Assembly (NCBI GenBank): GCA_022539475.1
Contig: VCMS01000016.1
Span: 186,001 to 250,000, forward strand
Source of the DNA: Gracilaria domingensis
Taxonomy: Eukaryota > Rhodophyta > Florideophyceae > Gracilariales > Gracilariaceae
Reading direction: 5' to 3'
Length of the DNA stretch: 64,000 bases
The notes under the pieces were generated by a model that saw only the letters and a program-made list of their open reading frames with translations, was not told the DNA's origin and searched no databases. Positions within the stretch are counted from its first letter, which is position 1; every line of letters starts with the position of its first letter. This document shows, in pieces, positions 41,008 to 52,956 of this stretch. The position numbers were made by a program, and so were the translations under genes.

Positions 41008-41826
41008 ACTATGGATCCTATGCGAGCCCCAAGAAAACCACAGGTTACTACCGCAATGGGCTTGGACTTTTCCTAAGAGACACCACTGTTTCGTTGGTTC
41101 CCATGATAGAAGAGAAGCGATGGCGAACGGCCTTTGAAAGAATTGGGCTCTTGCACATGTTCATAGATTCAGCATTGTTCCATACGCTAAACTTGATAAC
41201 TAAAGTTACGTGTCGGTTATTAGCCGGCCTTGTACATATAGTTGACATACATATAGACAGGAACTATATCGCCCCAAAAGTGGGTACGGAACTATTTGGT
41301 TCAAGATGTGATTTCTTTAGGTCGAAACCGAGTGCCTTAGATGTTCAGATTCCCTGTAGAGCATTCCTGCTCAAAGAAACGCTCCCCCACAAGGAAGGAG
41401 GCCATTATATTCTCTGAAAAGATGCTGACCTCCGTTGGCGACCCGATCGCAGATCAGTTTCACTTCCGAGGGGAAACAGACAAAAGACGTGAATGCGAAT
41501 CGCTTGTGCACTGTTCAAAGTCTATAAGACGCACACATTTCTGTTATCAATATGCTACGTCTCATGAATACCAAGCAACGAATGATACGTAAACCCTAAT
41601 TTTGCCAACAAGGGACAGAAACTTCTGACTTTTAACGCTTAGTCCGATACATTGCGTTTGCACTGTATCTAGATGGTAACCATACAATAGTGTTTATCGT
41701 TCCATGAATGACAAAGCAGCGGCAAAATCTGGATACCAAACATATCATAACGACAGACATTCAATAATTCATACATCCGAGAAAGAGAGAGAGATGTCAA
41801 GAATTCATTTGCCGGCAGGCAGCTGT
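41008..41826. other. Intergenic, 819 bp
   Basis: Convergent gap between the large unknown protein and the Tic22-like gene. No feature recognised. Confidence 0.5.
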
Positions 41827-42789
41827 TCAAGGGGAAGTGGATGCTCTCAACCTTTTCATTGACTCGTCTAAAGGAATAAAAATGACCCGACTCAGTTTTG
41901 AGTTGCTATTACTCTTAATTTCCCTGATGGTTTGCTTCAGATCAATGATTTGCAAGTCCTTGATATCAAGCAGGGCCGAAGGATCTTTCTTCTTTAGTTC
42001 ATTCAGAGTTTCATCAAGCTTCTCTTTCGCAAAGAATAATGGGTAAACAGGGGCGTCCTGAAGGTCATCTTTTATGGCAAGGCCGTCCAAGTAGAAAACT
42101 GGAATTCCATTCTCTCCGAAATTCCGTTGAAACGCACCTTGCGTAAGCTCGTCTGCTAATGCAGCTTCATGGTCATCGGGAAACAGTTCGAACGTTTCGG
42201 GAACCGACTTGGCCGGGCCGGTGCGAATATCCAGAAACTTGATTGCCTCATTAAGACCAATAGCCAGGACTTTCGCGTCTTCGCTTTGCTCCAATACTTT
42301 CTCCAGATACTTTTCTGCATCCGCTGGCTGAATGAAGAAAAAGCCACGTCGAAGACGACCATCGTCTGTCTCAGAAAGAAAAGGTCGACCTGTACTATCA
42401 GTGACCGTAAACACAGGGATCTTTCCCAGCTTTGCATCCAAAAGGGCGTCCGTTGCTCTCCCAGCCCTGAGCAGTGGCTGTACCGCTGAGAAAAGAAGTC
42501 CACCAATCAACAAAAAGCCCACGACTTTTACCACGGGGCTTGTGGAGCTTGTTTTCTTTGCGGATGTAGGTATTCGAAAAAGGGATTTGTCACTGCCGTT
42601 ATGGTTCTGAAGGGGAACCCCCGCGGGACAAACACCCTTCCGTCTGACTTTCAACCCATCGAGCTTGACAGGATTGCATACTGTCGTCAAAGGCGGACCT
42701 CGAAAATGACCAAGAGGAGAAGCCGAGGAAATAAAGGTAGTCAAAATGCGATTTGAAGGGGGACAGCTTACTATTGCCGCAGGCTTCAT
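41827..42789 (-). CDS. Tic22-like chloroplast protein-import factor, 320 aa
   Basis: Tic22 works in the plastid intermembrane space, passing preproteins between the TOC and TIC translocons. After an N-terminal region of about 80 residues consistent with a transit peptide (Ser/Pro/Lys-rich, few acids), there is a hydrophobic segment (VVKVVGFLLIGGLLFSAV, about 84-101). The Tic22 domain follows: KIPVFTVTDSTGRPFLSE, RRGFFFIQPADAEKYLEKVL, VLAIGLNEAIKF, GIPVFYLDGLAIKD, VYPLFFAKEKLDETLNEL. The GxPVF-VTDxxGxPFL strand and the following FFF--DAE are diagnostic. The hydrophobic segment suggests a membrane-anchored version. The start is the first in-frame ATG. It is divergent from the lumenal pentapeptide-repeat gene, so two plastid genes share one 830-bp promoter interval. 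Confidence 0.9.
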   Translation of the reverse strand: MKPAAIVSCPPSNRILTTFISSASPLGHFRGPPLTTVCNPVKLDGLKVRRKGVCPAGVPLQNHNGSDKSLFRIPTSAKKTSSTSPVVKVVGFLLIGGLLFSAVQPLLRAGRATDALLDAKLGKIPVFTVTDSTGRPFLSETDDGRLRRGFFFIQPADAEKYLEKVLEQSEDAKVLAIGLNEAIKFLDIRTGPAKSVPETFELFPDDHEAALADELTQGAFQRNFGENGIPVFYLDGLAIKDDLQDAPVYPLFFAKEKLDETLNELKKKDPSALLDIKDLQIIDLKQTIREIKSNSNSKLSRVIFIPLDESMKRLRASTSP

Positions 42790-43619
42790 GAAGATTTCAT
42801 TAGCAGAGCAGAACGGGGAACTCAATTATTCAGTTACTCCAGTGGAAATCCCTATCCGTGCTTGTGCGATATGTCGCCGCAGAGGAAAGAAAACGTTTCC
42901 AACAGACTCCTAATTTGATTCCGGACTAACGCTGAAACGGTGAAGATGAAAGAATGAATTAATGAAAAAGCCTACAGCACCTTTCACCGATTGCTGCGCT
43001 CGGGTTGACTTGAACCTGTTCTCCTTTCGGCCACGACAATGCGATATACGATAACCGATTACGATTGATCCCAGAAAATGCTTTGGCTCTTGGTGTTCAT
43101 TGGTGCCGCTATGACTTGAAGTTTCGAAGCTGTAAATGACAGCCTGTGAGCGTAAATTTTGAAAAACGAGATCTCGCGAATCGCGAATGCACCACAAGGG
43201 AGTTTTAGGTTTGGAGATTTCATCTCCGACTCGATCGACCTTCGTAGTTTACATTGCGAGCTTCGAGAAGAAGAGGTTGAAAGTAAAGACGTTGCCAGGG
43301 GTAGCCTTCATCTTACTTCCAGATGCTCTTCATCCGCAGCCCGTAGATATAGTCTGCTCCGTTGCATATCGTTCGTGAATTATTCTGTTCGACTTGACTG
43401 TGTACCCGTGGTAACTGAGATTTTCTATTCGGGATAACTAATCTGCTTGGCGGGAAAACTAGATTTGTGCCTTTGTACACGTTCATTTGAAAGATTGCCC
43501 TGCAGCAGGGCATTGAAGTTGATCCCAAGGCCTCTTCAGGAAACTCCCTTGGTTCTACCTTCTTGCCTTCTCTCACTTGGGTTTCCGAAGGAGAGACTGA
43601 AGAATTTTGGTTTTCGCCA
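42790..43619. promoter_or_regulatory. Divergent promoter of two plastid-protein genes
   Basis: The interval between the Tic22-like and pentapeptide-repeat genes. In contrast to other divergent pairs here, it is not CGCG-rich. No element can be named with confidence. Confidence 0.45.
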
Positions 43620-44397
43620 ATGAAAGGGATAAGTTTCGTTGCAAATGTGAGATTGTCGCTGGGTGTTGCGGATACGACACTTCGAGAATCTAACATAAAC
43701 CAGGGACGCAACAGGCCCTTGAGATGGGAGTCTCTAAAGAAACTGACAGCAGCATTATCTCTTTCCGCTGCCCTGCTTATTCCAGGGACCGTAAATGCCG
43801 AAGACCCCCCTCTCGTCTTCGATCACGATCAAAGTCTAGCTGGTGCAGATTTCTCCAATCGTTCTGACCTGAGAGGTTCTATATTTTCGAAGTCAAACTG
43901 CAAAAACGCTTCGTTCGCCGGGTCAGATTTAACTAGCGCCCAACTTGATGATGCGAATGTAAGGGATGGCAAATCTCACCCTAGAATTTGAAACTGTAGG
44001 ATTAGTCAGGGTGACATGAAAGATGGCGTTTTGACTAACGACAGCGTGTTTCTTTTGCGAACTTCTGAGCTATAGTTCCAAGGGGCAAACTTCGAAGGCG
44101 CAACTGCGGTGTACGCAACGGCAACTAGGACAAAGTTCCAAAAAGCAAATTTGAAAGACGTGGGTAAGTTCTACAAGTATCCAGTCCACTCGCAGAGACC
44201 TAGATTCTAACGTGTCCACAGATTTCACTAATGCCAACTTGATCAGCGCTCTATTCGACGGGGCTGATATTGAGGGTGCTGATTTCACTGACAGCTTTTT
44301 GGATAAAGCTACTATAATATCACTCTGCAAAAGAGCTTCTGGTATCAACAGCAGAACGGGAGTATCGACTTCGGAATCCCTGATGTGTCCCGAGTGA
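43620..44397 (+). CDS. Thylakoid-lumen pentapeptide-repeat protein, 3 exons, 200 aa
   Basis: It resembles the plant lumenal TL15/TL17 pentapeptide proteins, whose roles are not well defined. Exons: 43620-43958, 44076-44163 and 44222-44397; introns of 117 and 58 nt. The phases join exactly, giving ANFQGANFEGA and KDVDFTNANLI. The N-terminus is bipartite: KGISFVANVRLSLGV and following residues as transit peptide, then a Sec-type lumen signal (LKKLTAALSLSAALLIPGT) ending VNA-ED. The body consists of A(D/N)(F/L)xx repeats (ADFSNRSDLRGSIF, ASFAGSDLTSAQLDDANF, ADIEGADF), predicted to form a right-handed quadrilateral helix. It ends with the family's SLCKRASGINSRTGVSTSES motif. Its stop lies 6 bp from the stop of the convergent pseudouridine synthase. 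Confidence 0.9.
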
Positions 44398-44403
44398 AGG
44401 AGT

Positions 44404-45690
44404 TCAGCACAATGAACACATTCCGTTTTTATCCTGAGTTATCTGAGTATGCGTACTAGGCTGGGATTTCAGTATAGTTGCCCATTGCGGAGGAGGTACT
44501 TCAAAAGACCAATCACTAGATTCATATTTCTGAGCGTGCAAGTGAATGTACATTTTGTCTATGCTGACGTTTTTGACATTCGTCACTTGGGGACAGTTTG
44601 AGCAAGCTAGTTTCTTTCCTTCTTCGAGACATGTAAGATGCCTCCCATGCCTCTTTTGCGCAGCTTTTGACCATTCGCATGCGAGATAAGTTTGCCGATT
44701 CTCGTTCATGGTAGCTTCATCTTTGAATGAGTTATGGGTCAATAGCAATGAAGACGTGTTCACTGCTTTCGTGTTCAATACTTCCGCAGGGTGTGAATTT
44801 GGTCCATACAAAGGATCATTGACGATAGCGTATCCCAGGTGTGCGAGATGAACTCGGATTTGGTGCGTTCGTCCGGTGATCGGCCTACATTCGATTATGC
44901 TACGATTCTTCTTGCAATCATGTGACATACGCGAGAAAACCGTTACAGCTTCCATTCCATTTGAGCTAATAGAAGCTTTCATCTCTCTCTTATTCCAAAA
45001 GATAGGCTCCCGGCATTCTACCCGGGTTTCGGGGAAAATGCCATTCACTTCTGCGAGATAAGTTTTTCGCACTTTGCGATCTTTTATCTCGTTTGCAAAC
45101 TGCGCCGCATAGGTAGAATTCTTCGCCATAATCACCAGGCCTGACGTTTCCTTATCTAATCTGTGTACCGATAGCAGTGTGCCCATCCCGTAAAAGGCCT
45201 TGAGAACAAACTGCAAGCAATTTCTGCGGTATGTCCCACACGGATGAATAGGGAGTGAAGGGGGTTTTGAAACAACGACAAAGCCCTCATGGTCGTGAGC
45301 AATATGAATCTTTTCCGACAAGACTGCTGATTCATGTCTGTGAACCAGATGAATTACTTCCATACCATCTTGCCAAACAACGCCTACATCGACTGCCTTG
45401 CCTGCGCACAAAATACGTCCTTCCTTAAATTCACGAGACCAGTACTCTCTCTCTGTGTGCTTGAACTCCTGGCAAAACACGTCATAGACGGTTTTGCCTG
45501 TCCATCTTGGTTTGAAGTTAGTCCTGAACTCAAAGACATAAGGGCGCACGTACAGTAGACCTTCATGTTGAACGTAGTCATCTTTTCCTATGTAATCAAG
45601 ATCCGAGACGCGTTTTTGCCTTGGGTTTGACGTTCGGGCTCTTTTCAGAGGTCCACGATTGTAGTCCATAGGTTTTCGTTTCCGCCCCAT
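44404..45690 (-). CDS. RluA-family pseudouridine synthase (PUS9/RPUSD2-like), 428 aa
   Basis: The enzyme converts uridine to pseudouridine in tRNA or other RNA. An N-terminal basic tail (GRKRKPMDYNRGPLKRARTS) suggests nuclear entry or RNA binding. An S4-like segment (TVYDVFCQEFKH ... GRILCAGKAVDVG) precedes the catalytic domain. Catalytic motif II HRLDKETSGL has Asp179. Other motifs are present: VVSKPPSLPIHPCGTY, KTYLAEVNG, ITGRTHQIRVHLAHLGYAI and DPLYG. The N-terminal YVFEFRTNFKPRWTGKTVYD pattern is typical of the eukaryotic PUS9/RPUSD2 group. A C-terminal extension of about 110 residues contains two CxxC-like pairs (CLEEGKKLACSNC and CSLC), possibly a zinc site. Starts at the first ATG; no intron. 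Confidence 0.92.
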   Translation of the reverse strand: MGRKRKPMDYNRGPLKRARTSNPRQKRVSDLDYIGKDDYVQHEGLLYVRPYVFEFRTNFKPRWTGKTVYDVFCQEFKHTEREYWSREFKEGRILCAGKAVDVGVVWQDGMEVIHLVHRHESAVLSEKIHIAHDHEGFVVVSKPPSLPIHPCGTYRRNCLQFVLKAFYGMGTLLSVHRLDKETSGLVIMAKNSTYAAQFANEIKDRKVRKTYLAEVNGIFPETRVECREPIFWNKREMKASISSNGMEAVTVFSRMSHDCKKNRSIIECRPITGRTHQIRVHLAHLGYAIVNDPLYGPNSHPAEVLNTKAVNTSSLLLTHNSFKDEATMNENRQTYLACEWSKAAQKRHGRHLTCLEEGKKLACSNCPQVTNVKNVSIDKMYIHLHAQKYESSDWSFEVPPPQWATILKSQPSTHTQITQDKNGMCSLC

Positions 45691-46992
45691 TTCGAGGCGA
45701 TAGGATGTACGGAAGGAGTTTAATGACGCGTGGTAATTGAAACCGTTTTAAGCTGAAGACGATATGACATTGAGCCGATACTGAGGTCCTGCTCTTTCTT
45801 TGACGTTTAGAAATTGCCCATGTAACATTTCCCTTTCTCCGTTTCAATGAAGACTGTACCTGGTCGAGCTCTTACATTAGCGGCCTTGAACATGGGTCTG
45901 GCAAGTTTAGCACGAGCGATGGGCTCTTGTCGAGTCAACAGTGTCGACACATCCATCATGGACCGCGATTTATTGACAAATTGCTTTTGTCAATAATGTT
46001 TTAGCATGTTATCCTTATACCCTTGGCAGTCACCTTCCAGTCCCAGTAACTGGAACGTGATCATAAGTTATGGTAGGTACCTTTGGCTGTACCAGTATGA
46101 CACTCTTCCCAACAAACCTTTCTACCACCGTTAACGTTTACAAGAGTAGGCAAGAGGATAGCCCTCTGAGTTCTAGACTTTACCAATGGTAGAATGAATT
46201 GCGTTCATTCTTGCAGCGACTGGGAAACGTGATCTACATATTCTTCAGTTCAGGGGCTCCCCTTGGAAAAAATAGCCTCATTGAGCAACTAAACTTACTA
46301 TTATGCGGAGATATCACTGTCTCCGAGAACTTCCTTGCGCAGAATTTTTGCTTCTCCTGCGGCGACATACCACACCCTGCCTACCCCTACTACAATCTTT
46401 CTTCGCATCTTCGCAAATATTCTCAATGATAAGCAATCATTGATAACTGTCGTATATTCTGAACACGCATGGTACAGCTCTAGACCGTTATAGATCATAT
46501 CGGACATGTGACCTAATGGTTTTTGGGTTACCCCAGTAACAAAAAAAGTAAAGATGACATTAGTTCCTTGTGCATCAACGCCATTGGTTCGAGCAGGCTC
46601 AACTTCTGCTCACGAGTCGAGTTTCAGAGCAACAGAATGGGAGGGTGTCCAGCACTTAAAACAGGCAACGCTCGCTCGATCCCGGGTTGTGTCTTTCGCA
46701 CACGTCGATGTACGTTCAACAGCCTAGATGCCCTTCAGGTTACATGCCAGACTTCTGATTCTATTGCAATCTGACAAGACTTAGTGCTTGTTTTTCAATG
46801 CCTCAACTTCTTTCGTGCTGTCGTCAGACACCCGAAAGACATGGGTCTTCTTCGGAGTCCCAGGGTCCGATCTGTTTCCCTTCGAAAGTTTCAACGAATG
46901 CAGTAACCGTGTGTGCCCGTCTCTTATCGTTCGTACTGCTTGTAGACTTGTCAAGATTGAAATTGATCTGGGAAGCAAAGTTCACATTTAAA
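45691..46992. other. 1.3-kb intergenic region
   Basis: No gene is supported. A perfect 10-bp hairpin (TATTGACAAA / TTTGTCAATA, loop TTGCT) lies at 45971-45995. A 49-codon frame from the ATG at about 45847 overlaps the left arm; I do not consider it a gene. Confidence 0.5.
45971..45995. repeat. Perfect 10-bp hairpin
   Basis: TATTGACAAA (45971-45980), loop TTGCT, TTTGTCAATA (45986-45995). It lies about 280 bp upstream of the pseudouridine-synthase start, in a stretch without a recognised gene. Confidence 0.85.
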
Positions 46993-49647
<2,655 letters not shown>

Positions 49648-50774
49648 TCATGATGGAAGCATTGTATGATTTGCAAGCTGGGAAATCGCAGTACATTTGG
49701 CTCGCAGAAATTGGTAGTAGCCTCTTCGCATCGGATCCTACGAAACATTCACGTCACAGAGTTAGTAAAGATGCAAGTAACCTACAAATCATGGCACGCG
49801 CGTCTTCATGAACCAAAAATGTGGTTTCAACTTACAAGGCGTTCGAGGTCGTCAAGAACTTCCTCAGCCTCATGTCCCCGTTCCAAATGTATCAACAACT
49901 GAGCTTTAGTTTGAAGCGCGTATCTTGCTTCTGGTTCAATGTCCAGCAACTCATTACACGCTTCTAATTCGTCCTCAAGTACCTCTCTGTGTACTTGTGC
50001 CTTTTTCCGTCTCGCCGGTGCCCCAGCGAGGAGCCATCGGTGATAAAACCAAGCAGACTGCACGTTTGGTTCTGTGTAGAACGCCTGCTTAACGTATTGC
50101 AATTCGTTTGTCAAGAAGTTTGCAGAGCATCGGTCGTGCACTACGGGGAGCAAGACGCTTCGATGATGCCATGCCGAATAGTTCGAAAAGTCATCGTTTA
50201 TCTTGTTCTCTGCGAAGGCCAGCTCCTCTCTCTCGAGATTTGACTGCTTCTCTGGTATGGCAGATGTGAGCGCACACCTTACCCTCATTCTGTGAGCCCA
50301 GCCGTGAAAGTTGCGCCCGTCCTTCGAAAGCATGTATGCGCTCAACTTCCATTCGTTTTGAATGGCTTCCGATCGCACTTCAGACGGAAGATGTTCGGCC
50401 AGTTTGGAATCTTCCAACAACCATAAGCGATGTTGCCACGCCGGGTAAGCTTTTGGATGTCGCTGCAGCGCTCGTGTGGTCAAGAATAGTTCTTCTTTCC
50501 ATGCTCTGAGAATGAGATCCGCAGATTCGTACTCGATTCTGCACAGCAAGACATCACGACGGAATGCCCAAAGCGAATACTCATCTGGGTTTGTCTCAAG
50601 TGCCCTTTCCACGACATGGTATTGATCGTAGAAATGCTTGTCGAGCGGAGGGTTTAGCGACGCGCTTCTGAGTTGCAGGGCCTTGCGGATAAGTTCGGCG
50701 CAACTTGCGGCTCTTTCCAACTCGCGCTGCTGCTCAGACGCGCTTGGTCGTGCTCCTTTTCTAACGCCATGCAT
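49648..50774 (-). CDS. Rab geranylgeranyltransferase alpha subunit, 2 exons, 342 aa
   Basis: With the beta subunit, and REP as presenter, this enzyme attaches geranylgeranyl groups to Rab GTPases. The N-terminus MHGVRKGARPSASEQQ is the RabGGTA signature (MHGR-K). The repeated prenyltransferase-alpha motif is clear: PDEYSLWAFRRDVLL, PKAYPAWQHRLWLL, GRNFHGWAHRMRV, FSNYSAWHHRSVLL, NVQSAWFYHRWLL. Exon 1 is 49836-50774. A strong donor (GTAAGT) follows CTT, a TACTAAC branch sequence lies in the 98-nt intron, and exon 2 (49648-49737) adds DPMRRGYYQFLRAKCTAISQ and ends 30 codons on. This matches the conserved LDPLR-YY-LR segment. The protein lacks the C-terminal leucine-rich repeats of animal RabGGTA, as in fungal Bet4. 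Confidence 0.92.
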
Positions 50775-51251
50775 AGCACAGGGACACTTGTTTCTAGGAG
50801 CGCGTAAGATTTGCTTGTAGCAATGTGCAGCAGGATGAGTTCTCCAAATCGGCGCCCATAATCAATTATGTAATTGACAATGTCCCTGGGAATCCCAGGC
50901 TGGGATGTTGTGGACTCTACACTGTGGCTTCGGTATCCGCAGAGACGAATACCTAAGATAACAGCAGGCTACCGGATGTGCACACAAGAATCCGTTACAT
51001 ATGCCATTTGCATATTTTGCACATACAGTGGAGTGCTCATCATTCTGCTTTTGAATCCACGCACCAGAATTTGTTCCTCCAATGAGGTGCATAGAGGAGG
51101 ATCAAAATGATGACGCCGTGAAACACTGCTACTTAAACTCCACCGTTAGACATCAGATACAGCAAAGTGATCGAGGAGATAGATCACATGATATTCTTTA
51201 CGTAAACTCAAACTCCGAAAACATCCTCCGTTCCTTTCCACACTCATCAAC
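50775..51251. promoter_or_regulatory. Divergent promoter, RabGGTA/unknown gene
   Basis: This 477-bp interval contains two overlapping palindromes at 50885-50906: CCTGGGA-A-TCCCAGG and ATCCCA-GGC-TGGGAT. It is AT-richer than the CGCG-type promoters. Confidence 0.5.
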
Positions 51252-52898
51252 ATGTCCGAACCTCGCCTCGGCAGACTCCTCAGACCATTGTGCAACCGCT
51301 GCTCCCAAGGAGGTTTGCCCCGAGCTTGTTGCCGCGCGGTTGAACACGGAAGGTTGCTTACTCCGCGCTCGGACCTCTTAATTTCCAAGGTTCGCCTTCA
51401 CCCCGACGTTTACCGTAAACCCGTCCCAACGGAGGGTACTCTTCTCCAACGGACTATAAGAGTCCTTAACGAAATTCATAGGCTGCATAGCAGCTATTAC
51501 GGTGTCGCCCGGTTACAACTTAAACGATTATCGCTCGGCAATGCACACGAGGAACAAACTATCCGCAGCAACTGGTCTCGAATCACTCGGGACGGATTCC
51601 AATCTGTCATCGGTAGCGCTGTAGAGGCTCTAGAGATTGTGGCGCAAGATTTTAAAACCATTGAAGAAGAAAGTGTCGATGATGCCGGAGACTTCTTGGC
51701 TGGCACTCTCGATGATGTTACGGGCACGTTAAAGACTGTGGTACTACTACTGATGCTCATCATCGGACGTGGAGACCTCCAGAGTGTGTCGAAAGACCTT
51801 ATGGATTCCGTATCTTGTTGGAGAAGTCGCAGATATATGCATTCTCCGGAGCTGGACAGAATACTGCGTGCAGAAGTTGATAGACTCACGTCCGAAATTG
51901 AGCAGTGTGGTTTACCTATCATACACTACTTGGACGTTCGAGATTGTGTCAGAAGAGATCTAGGCGTGTCAGAAATCATGCGCAGTGTCTTGGCTATTCA
52001 AGCATGTGCCGAGGCTGGCTACGAAGCACTTGGGGACAAATGGATTCGTGAGCTTACATGCCAACTTAGCAATAATCCACGCGGCGCAGTCATCACCCCT
52101 ACCCCAACTAATCGAAGTATGATGAGCGCCCTACTTGGTCGCTTGCTAATAATAAACGGGGTTCCTGTGCTGGGACTACCGACGGGAGATCGATGGTTCG
52201 CTGAAACCGAAATAGAGTACTGTGGCGGAGATGCTTGGTCTCGATTAAGCATTGTATCAGATCTGAATTTCAGCGGTAGACATCTGATCAAGCAGCCGTT
52301 ATCGAGGGGAACGATACGAAACGTACCAAGGTGGTTAACAAGGTTGTTGACCAAGTTCGTTCGCGCAGATCATGCTCCGCTTATGAATTCCTACGGTGAA
52401 CTTATGGACGTTCAGGCTCGTGGCGAACCTGCGGAAGGCGAGGCCTGTGCAATTGTATGGGAGAAGCTTCTTGCTCAGATTGAGAGAGAAGAAGGTGTAA
52501 GGCATGCGGACGTTCTACGAAGAGTAGTGAACATGAGAGCATTGGTTAGTTTTGCCACACACGCGGCTAATGCGGCAGAGTATTCAGTATTGTTTGCTAA
52601 GCGACTGATAGCGTCTTTTGATCTGATTCAGTTGAGCATGCGAGGAGCAACATGGGAAATAGTGTTCACGACCGACGACGTCGGAGGGGTAATACACTAC
52701 ACAACAGGAAGGGATGTTCCATCCGATTTGGTGGCTACAATCAATAGCACAATTGAATCGTTTCAGGCACGGGACAATCCGAACGCGGTGCCCAGCGGCG
52801 TGCTCGGAGCGAACATGGCTCATGCGTGGCCAATAGAACGCATGTATTTGAAAACACATCAGACCTGGAACGCCTCACGTCGTGATGAACAATCGTAG
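51252..52898 (+). CDS. Unknown protein, 548 aa
   Basis: I do not recognise the family. The protein looks folded throughout, with mixed helices and no low-complexity regions. Notable stretches are a hydrophobic helix (LKTVVLLLMLIIGRGDL, about 160-176), ILRAEVDRLTSEIEQCGLPI, MMSALLGRLLIINGVPVLGL and a C-terminal helix-rich part (SVLFAKRLIASFDLIQLSM). The N-terminus is Arg- and Cys-rich (RLGRLLRPLCNRCSQGGLPR) without acidic residues after position 3, which would suit a mitochondrial or plastid presequence. Single exon; first ATG, with A at -3. A hairpin made of TACCGAAGGTAA / TTACCTTCG-TA follows the stop by about 15 bp. Confidence 0.65.
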   Translation: MSEPRLGRLLRPLCNRCSQGGLPRACCRAVEHGRLLTPRSDLLISKVRLHPDVYRKPVPTEGTLLQRTIRVLNEIHRLHSSYYGVARLQLKRLSLGNAHEEQTIRSNWSRITRDGFQSVIGSAVEALEIVAQDFKTIEEESVDDAGDFLAGTLDDVTGTLKTVVLLLMLIIGRGDLQSVSKDLMDSVSCWRSRRYMHSPELDRILRAEVDRLTSEIEQCGLPIIHYLDVRDCVRRDLGVSEIMRSVLAIQACAEAGYEALGDKWIRELTCQLSNNPRGAVITPTPTNRSMMSALLGRLLIINGVPVLGLPTGDRWFAETEIEYCGGDAWSRLSIVSDLNFSGRHLIKQPLSRGTIRNVPRWLTRLLTKFVRADHAPLMNSYGELMDVQARGEPAEGEACAIVWEKLLAQIEREEGVRHADVLRRVVNMRALVSFATHAANAAEYSVLFAKRLIASFDLIQLSMRGATWEIVFTTDDVGGVIHYTTGRDVPSDLVATINSTIESFQARDNPNAVPSGVLGANMAHAWPIERMYLKTHQTWNASRRDEQS

Positions 52899-52912
52899 AA
52901 CAACTTACTAGG

Positions 52913-52956
52913 TACCGAAGGTAAGTATATCGACGGAGGTGGTATTTACCTTCGTA
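52913..52956. repeat. 3' hairpin, CGAAGGTAA/TTACCTTCG
   Basis: Nine-bp perfect core arms (52916-52924 and 52946-52954) with near-matching flanks, starting 15 bp after a stop codon. The words match the 13-bp hairpin at 14799-14827. Confidence 0.8.

Noticed and set aside
43001-43060. GGTTGACTTGAACC as a tRNA T-arm-like sequence
   Set aside because: No acceptor stem, D-arm or anticodon arm could be fitted around it.
45847-45996. 49-codon ATG frame upstream of the pseudouridine synthase
   Set aside because: Short, unrecognised, and its end coincides with a hairpin; no support for translation.
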